NCBI GenBank assembly: GCA_963921795.1
Contig: OY997653.1
Coordinates: forward strand, 6,244,104 to 6,308,103
DNA from: Nannobrachium achirus
Taxonomy: Eukaryota > Chordata > Actinopteri > Myctophiformes > Myctophidae
Reading direction: 5' to 3'
Length of the DNA: 64,000 nucleotides
Numbering within the stretch: position 1 is the first letter of the stretch; every line of letters starts with the position of its first letter. Below the pieces are notes generated by a model that saw only the letters and a list, made by a program, of their open reading frames with translations, was not told the origin of the DNA and searched no databases. Shown one piece after another: positions 58,451-64,000 of this stretch. The position numbers and the translations under genes were made by a program.

Positions 58451-58700
58451 GATGCTTTTTTGGAGGTATGGTCCCCCTTTCTGGACTACTGTATTTGGAA
58501 GGGAGTAACTGATTTAGGTTTGAACTTTTATATGAGCTGTCTTATTGTGAGGTAATCAATTGTGCACACACTAGAAATTCGCGGCCGCTGGCACGGCCGC
58601 TCCATTCCTAGGACTTCGCAAATATCCGTGCCGTGTGTCTCTTTCCCCCCTCCTACTCCGTGAGGCTCTGTCCTGACTGCTCATAGAGGGGACTGCTGTG
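58451..58700. other. No feature seen
   Basis: Nothing supportable, apart from a GCGGCCGCTGGCACGGCCGC palindrome-like stretch at about 58,580. Confidence 0.35.
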
Positions 58701-59324
58701 TTACCCCCCGGCTCCACAGGCGGCGTCGCGCTGCTCTGCGTCTTGACGGCGTCATTGACGCCGTCACTTTGACGTCCGACCGGCTCCACCGCAGCGCAGC
58801 GGCTGTGACTGTGAGGTATTCATTCTATGGCCAATATAGCCCATTTCCAAAACAACATGATAATCACTTTCAAACAGGAATATAACTATTTGTGATGATC
58901 TGAATGTGAACGTATAGAGCACACTATGTTCACAGCAGAGAGCAGCAATGCACCACTGACCACTTTGTTTTGTCATGATTATAGCCTGTTGTGTTTATAC
59001 ATAATTGTATCAAAGTAGACCGCTGTAATTACATAATTACATTTGTGACATCTAGTCACCCTTGTGAATGGATAGCCAACAGCAGAAACGCACGTATATA
59101 GCCTACATTTAATACACAAAGCATTTATTCATATTTTATACATGACTGGACGTTGTGGACGCCGTCAAAAAATTGAACCGGGGCGATTTTTGAGTTTGGA
59201 CGCCATCAAGGGAGCGTCCGACGCGGACGTCGGCAGTGGAGCCACCCTTCATTGATTAAAACGGGAGCATTCCCAACGTTGACGTTGACGCGACGCTCGA
59301 CGCCCCCGGTGGAGCCGGGGGGTC
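58701..59324. mobile_element. MITE with CCCCCCGGCTCCAC termini, about 620 bp
   Basis: CCCCCCGGCTCCAC (58,704) is mirrored by GTGGAGCCGGGGGG (about 59,309). Subterminal GACGGCGTC/GACGTCCGAC blocks recur inverted. The target duplication is not clear, and there is no coding region. Confidence 0.6.
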
Positions 59325-59614
59325 AACGCTGTTAGCTGCGCCCCCCTCCCCCTCCCTCCCTCCCTCTCTCCCCTCGCTGCTTGAAGCAAACTGTACTTAC
59401 TGGGCTTTTGGGTGACAATTCGAAAATTGCGGCGTGCGTGATTTGTTGTTTTATATACTGTTTTTAGGTGATTCACACAGACAGAGGAAATATACACTCT
59501 CTTTCTCTCTCTCTCTCGTTTCTCTCTCTCTCGTATTGGGTGCCCCACCAAAAGGCAACTAAATTAAATATGTCCTTTTTTGCTGTAAGCTGCATTAAGG
59601 CGGAAGGTTTATTC
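59325..59614. other. Non-coding, (CT)-rich tracts
   Basis: CCCTCCCTCC at 59,345 and TCTCTCTCTC at 59,500-59,530. Nothing else is supported. Confidence 0.4.
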
Positions 59615-59618
59615 TATA

Positions 59619-60866
59619 TGTGACCAGATGGACACGAATAGTATTGTTGAATGAATTAAAGTGACAACGCCACTCCCAATTACAGGGTGGGAGACCCGCC
59701 TATCTTATACATGTACTGTTATCGTTACGACCAAATGCATAAACTCCCCACTCAGGATAGCATGACAGACAGAGGCTTTTGTGTGTACAAAACCATTAAC
59801 ATCTTTATTCACATAATGGTATAAAAAGAATCCATAATTCACATTGTGCCACTTCCTGGACCGGGGGAACAATAATAACACTTCATAAAATCACACCACT
59901 GCAAAAGGGGTTAATGTCTAAATAACACTGCACACTGTTAATAAAAACTGCGACTTATAATGCGCACACAAATCACATTAAGTGAATACTTGAAGCACTG
60001 CAAACTTAACATGGGGAAGGGGCATGGGGCACGGTCACTAAGTAGGTGGTACAGTTAAGTGAGAACTCTTATAAAAACCTAGTACAAATAAGGGAGGCAC
60101 TTGAGCAGCAACTATTTCAAAACTAAAATGAAGAAAAGAGCAATGGCTGCCTTGCTGACCACATCCGTGTCACCAATACAGCCTGCAATATACAAATGCA
60201 CTAATTAGTTCCCATATACAATTCACATTACATAATGCATATTATACTGGAGAGCTCAGCCTCATACCTCTTGGCCCGAAGCGCTTGGGCACCCAACAGG
60301 TAGGAACCTGAGCTGACCAGGAACATCTGGGTATAGCGATGGCCCTCTATAATATAATACAGAACATAATTAGTTAAACACCCAAAACGGTATAAAGGTT
60401 TAACTCCCATGAACAATGGTTGAACACCATAAACCATACAGCAACAATATATGCACATGGACTTTGTTGCTAAAGTACAATGAACATAATTTACTGCCTA
60501 CCTCAAGACTCTGCTAGTGCATGTGTGTTTGGTTTCTGTTTATCACACCAAACACAGCAAGTCCTGTCCAAGACCACCAGAGAATCTAGAAGTACAGTAA
60601 CATCAATGAGTACTTGTAAAACTCGTCATAAAACCAACAAAAGATACATAATCTACAGTGTCAGGCATTTGGTAACATACCTCTTGTAGTTATAATAATT
60701 TGCACGCAGCACCGGCACCTGCCGACGCTCACAGCTCCAGGCAACAGCCTCGGTGCACGAGAACAAACGCGACTCAGCTATTCTCACGAGAGCTCTCTTA
60801 TAGACGCTCTGCTGTGCTACCGTAGCCTGTTCTGAGCTCCCAGGTCCTAGAGTCCCACCCGTCACA
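59619..60866 (-). repeat. LTR (3' LTR in element orientation)
   Basis: TGTGACC...GTCACA, 1,248 bp. It differs from its partner by a 2-bp indel (GAGCAGC against GAGCATAGC) and about three substitutions near 60,570-60,595. AATAAA on the minus strand lies at about 59,814. Confidence 0.95.
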
Positions 60867-61024
60867 TACACCCCCACTTTAAAAGGTTGCCGTCCAGGCA
60901 ACATCAAACTCGGGGCCAACGCACAGTGGTAAAAACCCAGTCGTAAAGCAGCAGGGGGTGAGTCTTGACTCAAAAGAAAGGGGATGCCGTATTTCCCCCC
61001 CATTCAATTTTCCTCAGAACACCA

Positions 61025-61385
61025 TTGAAACCAACTTATTGACTGTTCAGCTCCTCTGGCGAAGATATTTGAAAAGGGACAGACTGTTCAACTCCACTGG
61101 AGAAGACATTTGAAAAGGGACAGACTGTTCAACTCCACTGGAGAAGACATTTGAAAAGGGACAGACTGTTCAACTCCACTGGAGAAGACATTTGAAAAGG
61201 GACAGACTGTTCAACTCCACTGGAGAAGACATTTGAAAAGGGACAGACTGTTCAACTCCACTGGAGAAGACATTTGAAAAGGGACAGACTGTTCAACTCC
61301 ACTGGAGAAGACATTTGAAAAGGGACAGACTGTTCAACTCCACTGGAGAAGACATTTGAAAAGGGACAGACTGTTCAACTCCACT
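61025..61385 (+). repeat. 41-bp minisatellite inside the LTR element
   Basis: About eight to nine near-identical units of GACTGTTCAACTCCACTGGA plus GAAGACATTTGAAAAGGGACA. The first unit is diverged. Confidence 0.95.
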
Positions 61386-61670
61386 GGAGAAGAACACATT
61401 TGAAACTGTAATACTGATCAACTCCACTGGAGAAGAACACATTTGAAACTGTAATACTGATCAACTCCACTGGAGAAGAACACATTTGAAACTGTAATAC
61501 TGATCAACTCCACTGGAGAAGAACACATTTGAAACTGTACTACTGTTCAACTCCACTGGAGAAGAACACATTTGAAACTGTACTACTGTTCAACTCCACT
61601 GGAGAAGAACACATTTGAAACTGTACTACTGTTCAACTCCACTGGAGAAGAACACATTTGAAACTGTACT
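61386..61670 (+). repeat. 43-bp minisatellite inside the LTR element
   Basis: About six to seven units of CAACTCCACTGGAGAAGAAC plus ACATTTGAAACTGTACTACTGTT. It shares its core with the 41-bp array, from which it probably derives or vice versa. TACTGATC and TACTGTTC variants form two blocks. Confidence 0.95.
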
Positions 61671-61715
61671 TTCTCGAATCCTCCACCCAATCCTCTACAG
61701 TTAAACCATCCTGCA

Positions 61716-61928
61716 CTAAAAGCATGGGCATTTCCTCTCCCTTGGTGCATATACATAAGCCCCCTCAGGAGGCACATTGCTGACATTGTTAGCAGCTACA
61801 TGGCTAGATAGACCAGGGGCCTCTACATTCACCGTCTCATTAACCTTGTCTTTAAGACGATTATCCTCTGCCTGTAGCAGTTTCACAAGTTCAGTCAAAG
61901 CCTGGATTTGTTGCTCAGTTTCAGTCAT
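61716..61928 (-). pseudogene. gag: gag N-terminus of the LTR element, truncated
   Basis: The 70-codon frame starts about 240 nt inside the 5' LTR (minus strand), the expected leader length. It begins MTETEQQIQALTELVKLL, an amphipathic coiled-coil-like helix, and ends in APRERKCPCF. The PRERKxPxF pattern matches the start of the capsid region in fish gypsy Gag proteins. The frame then stops at the boundary with the minisatellites, which have replaced the rest of gag and all of pol. Confidence 0.6.
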
Positions 61929-62171
61929 TTTACTTTTTTCACAGCCAAAATGTCAATACCCTGAGCAAAGGAGCTAAAAAAAACACCAGAAATGTCCACA
62001 GGGTGCACCCGGATGGTACTGCAGCTAGAGGGCGGTGGGTGTCCTCTTGTTCTCCTCCTGGACAACCACTGCTCTTTTCCTCCCAAACCTGTTGCTCTAC
62101 AAACTCAGTGCCTCCAAATAAAAATAAAAAAAAACACAAAGCCTCTGTGTCTACTGCCGACTAACGCCAAA

Positions 62172-63421
62172 TGTGACCAGATGGACACGAATAGTATTGT
62201 TGAATGAATTAAAGTGACAACGCCACTCCCAATTACAGGGTGGGAGACCCGCCTATCTTATACATGTACTGTTATCGTTACGACCAAATGCATAAACTCC
62301 CCACTCAGGATAGCATGACAGACAGAGGCTTTTGTGTGTACAAAACCATTAACATCTTTATTCACATAATGGTATAAAAAGAATCCATAATTCACATTGT
62401 GCCACTTCCTGGACCGGGGGAACAATAATAACACTTCATAAAATCACACCACTGCAAAAGGGGTTAATGTCTAAATAACACTGCACACTGTTAATAAAAA
62501 CTGCGACTTATAATGCGCACACAAATCACATTAAGTGAATACTTGAAGCACTGCAAACTTAACATGGGGAAGGGGCATGGGGCACGGTCACTAAGTAGGT
62601 GGTACAGTTAAGTGAGAACTCTTATAAAAACCTAGTACAAATAAGGGAGGCACTTGAGCATAGCAACTATTTCAAAACTAAAATGAAGAAAAGAGCAATG
62701 GCTGCCTTGCTGACCACATCCGTGTCACCAATACAGCCTGCAATATACAAATGCACTAATTAGTTCCCATATACAATTCACATTACATAATGCATATTAT
62801 ACTGGAGAGCTCAGCCTCATACCTCTTGGCCCGAAGCGCTTGGGCACCCAACAGGTAGGAACCTGAGCTGACCAGGAACATCTGGGTATAGCGATGGCCC
62901 TCTATAATATAATACAGAACATAATTAGTTAAACACCCAAAACGGTATAAAGGTTTAACTCCCATGAACAATGGTTGAACACCATAAACCATACAGCAAC
63001 AATATATGCACATGGACTTTGTTGCTAAAGTACAATGAACATAATTTACTGCCTACCTCAAGACTCTGCTAGTGCATGTGTGTTTGGTTTCTGTTTATCA
63101 CACCAAACACAGCAAGTCCTGTCCAGGACCACCAGAAAATCTAGAAGTGCAGTAACATCAATGAGTACTTGTAAAACTCGTCATAAAACCAACAAAAGAT
63201 ACATAATCTACAGTGTCAGGCATTTGGTAACATACCTCTTGTAGTTATAATAATTTGCACGCAGCACCGGCACCTGCCGACGCTCACAGCTCCAGGCAAC
63301 AGCCTCGGTGCACGAGAACAAACGCGACTCAGCTATTCTCACGAGAGCTCTCTTATAGACGCTCTGCTGTGCTACCGTAGCCTGTTCTGAGCTCCCAGGT
63401 CCTAGAGTCCCACCCGTCACA
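62172..63421 (-). repeat. LTR (5' LTR in element orientation)
   Basis: 1,250 bp, nearly identical to 59,619-60,866. Confidence 0.95.
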
Positions 63422-63425
63422 TATA

Positions 63426-64000
63426 GGCTGGCACCATGGCGACGGCTAGCGAATCAGCGGACGGCTGTTCCGTGCATTCTACCGACATCTGAGCTAGCTA
63501 TGAGTTGAAGTGGAGGCGGAATGGGCGTGTATGGGCTTGGAAGTGTGATGCGGCTCTAAGAAAAATGTAATAGTAGATACAGAGGGCCATGCAGATTTCT
63601 GACCTGCGACCCACTGTTCCATTGTGGGAGGAGTGAGACGCAGACGGCCACAGGGTCTTTACTCCTCCCATCAGCGTGGAGAGATACCGGCTTTGCGCAC
63701 TCTTTCTCTGAAGCTTTTTACCACTTCTATTATTAGCCTATCTGTATGGATGCTTCCTTGTATGTTTCTTGTCTTGTGTCCATAGTCTGTCAGTCTTGTT
63801 TGTCTGAAAAATAAAAAATACAAATACAAAAATAACTGATGCTTAATTTTTGTTTAATTCTACCTGATGCACTTCTGTGTTCCAGGTTGTTCGGTCAAAT
63901 ATTCCCTGTAAATTTGTCTTTTCCAGATAGAAATTCCAAAAGTGCAAACCCTGTAGTTATTGTTTTAAAGTTCTGAGACATACACACATTAATTAGGGGA
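63426..64000. other. Right edge; Kozak ATG with 16-codon frame, otherwise nothing
   Basis: GGCACCATGGCGACGGCTAG at about 63,431 starts a short frame that ends after 16 codons at TGA. It could be a leader exon or chance. The sequence from about 63,580 on shows no feature beyond an AATAAA-like AAAAATAAAAAATAC stretch near 63,810. Confidence 0.25.

Larger units (their letters stand above)
59619..63421 (-). mobile_element. Young, internally deleted LTR retrotransposon (gypsy-like)
   Basis: Two direct repeats of 1,248 and 1,250 bp (59,619-60,866 and 62,172-63,421) begin TGTGAC and end GTCACA. TATA flanks both outer ends (59,615-59,618 and 63,422-63,425), a 4-bp target duplication. Minus orientation is supported by a polypurine tract AAAGTGGGGGTGTA abutting the LTR at 60,867, by a TGGCGTTAGTCGGC primer-site-like sequence next to 62,172, and by AATAAA inside the LTR on that strand. 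The internal region is only 1.3 kb and lacks pol, so it is non-autonomous. Confidence 0.92.

Overview
The window reads as intergenic, repeat-dominated nuclear DNA of a ray-finned (teleost) fish. The evidence is the mix of elements: Ty3/gypsy LTR retrotransposons of the fish type, hAT-like MITEs with CAGTGGTTCTCAAAC or GACTGCACGATATATCG ends, a tRNA-derived SINE, long CA/GT and CTGT microsatellites, several satellites, and one exon-like fragment of the fish NLRC3-like family. I see no intact conventional host gene. The only uninterrupted coding regions of gene size are a gypsy pol reading frame and two unassigned single-exon genes inside a large palindromic element.

Layout. 1-9.2 kb is the 3' part of a gypsy element with an intact DD35E integrase but a substituted reverse-transcriptase YxDD box. 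A 3.67-kb terminal-inverted-repeat transposon, itself carrying a broken and internally inverted gene, sits in its tail. 9.2-10.3 kb is a dispersed repeat. 10,293-28,086 is the most striking object: a 17.8-kb element made of two nearly identical ~7.5-kb inverted arms around a 2.76-kb unique core, bordered by a perfect 8-bp target-site duplication (TCCTATGA). The core holds two minus-strand genes, each with a TATA-like promoter, good Kozak context and a duplicated ~370-bp 3' block carrying AATAAA. Both products have Cys/His clusters and I cannot assign either to a family.

28.1-31.8 kb is tandem and GC-rich repeats with one 498-bp insertion whose empty site lies in the same window. 31.8-42.9 kb is a ~361/363-bp satellite, present in both orientations, with two unit types alternating in its homogeneous part. 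42.9-44.0 kb is a 39-bp satellite. 44-59.6 kb is a mosaic of MITEs, fold-back elements, a SINE, microsatellites and a probable NLRC3-like exon. 59,619-63,421 is a very young LTR retrotransposon on the minus strand. Its 1.25-kb LTRs are nearly identical, and its interior has been reduced to a gag N-terminus plus two minisatellites.

A recurring theme is a ~70-75-bp palindrome with arms around AGATCTACAAGCTCAC and a central segment that differs from copy to copy. Near-complete copies lie at about 36.5, 46.9, 47.1, 49.4, 50.2, 51.2, 52.5 and 58.3 kb. Full and half copies of the same motif recur through both arms of the 17.8-kb element. Together with the two unassigned core genes, this is the best candidate here for something undescribed.
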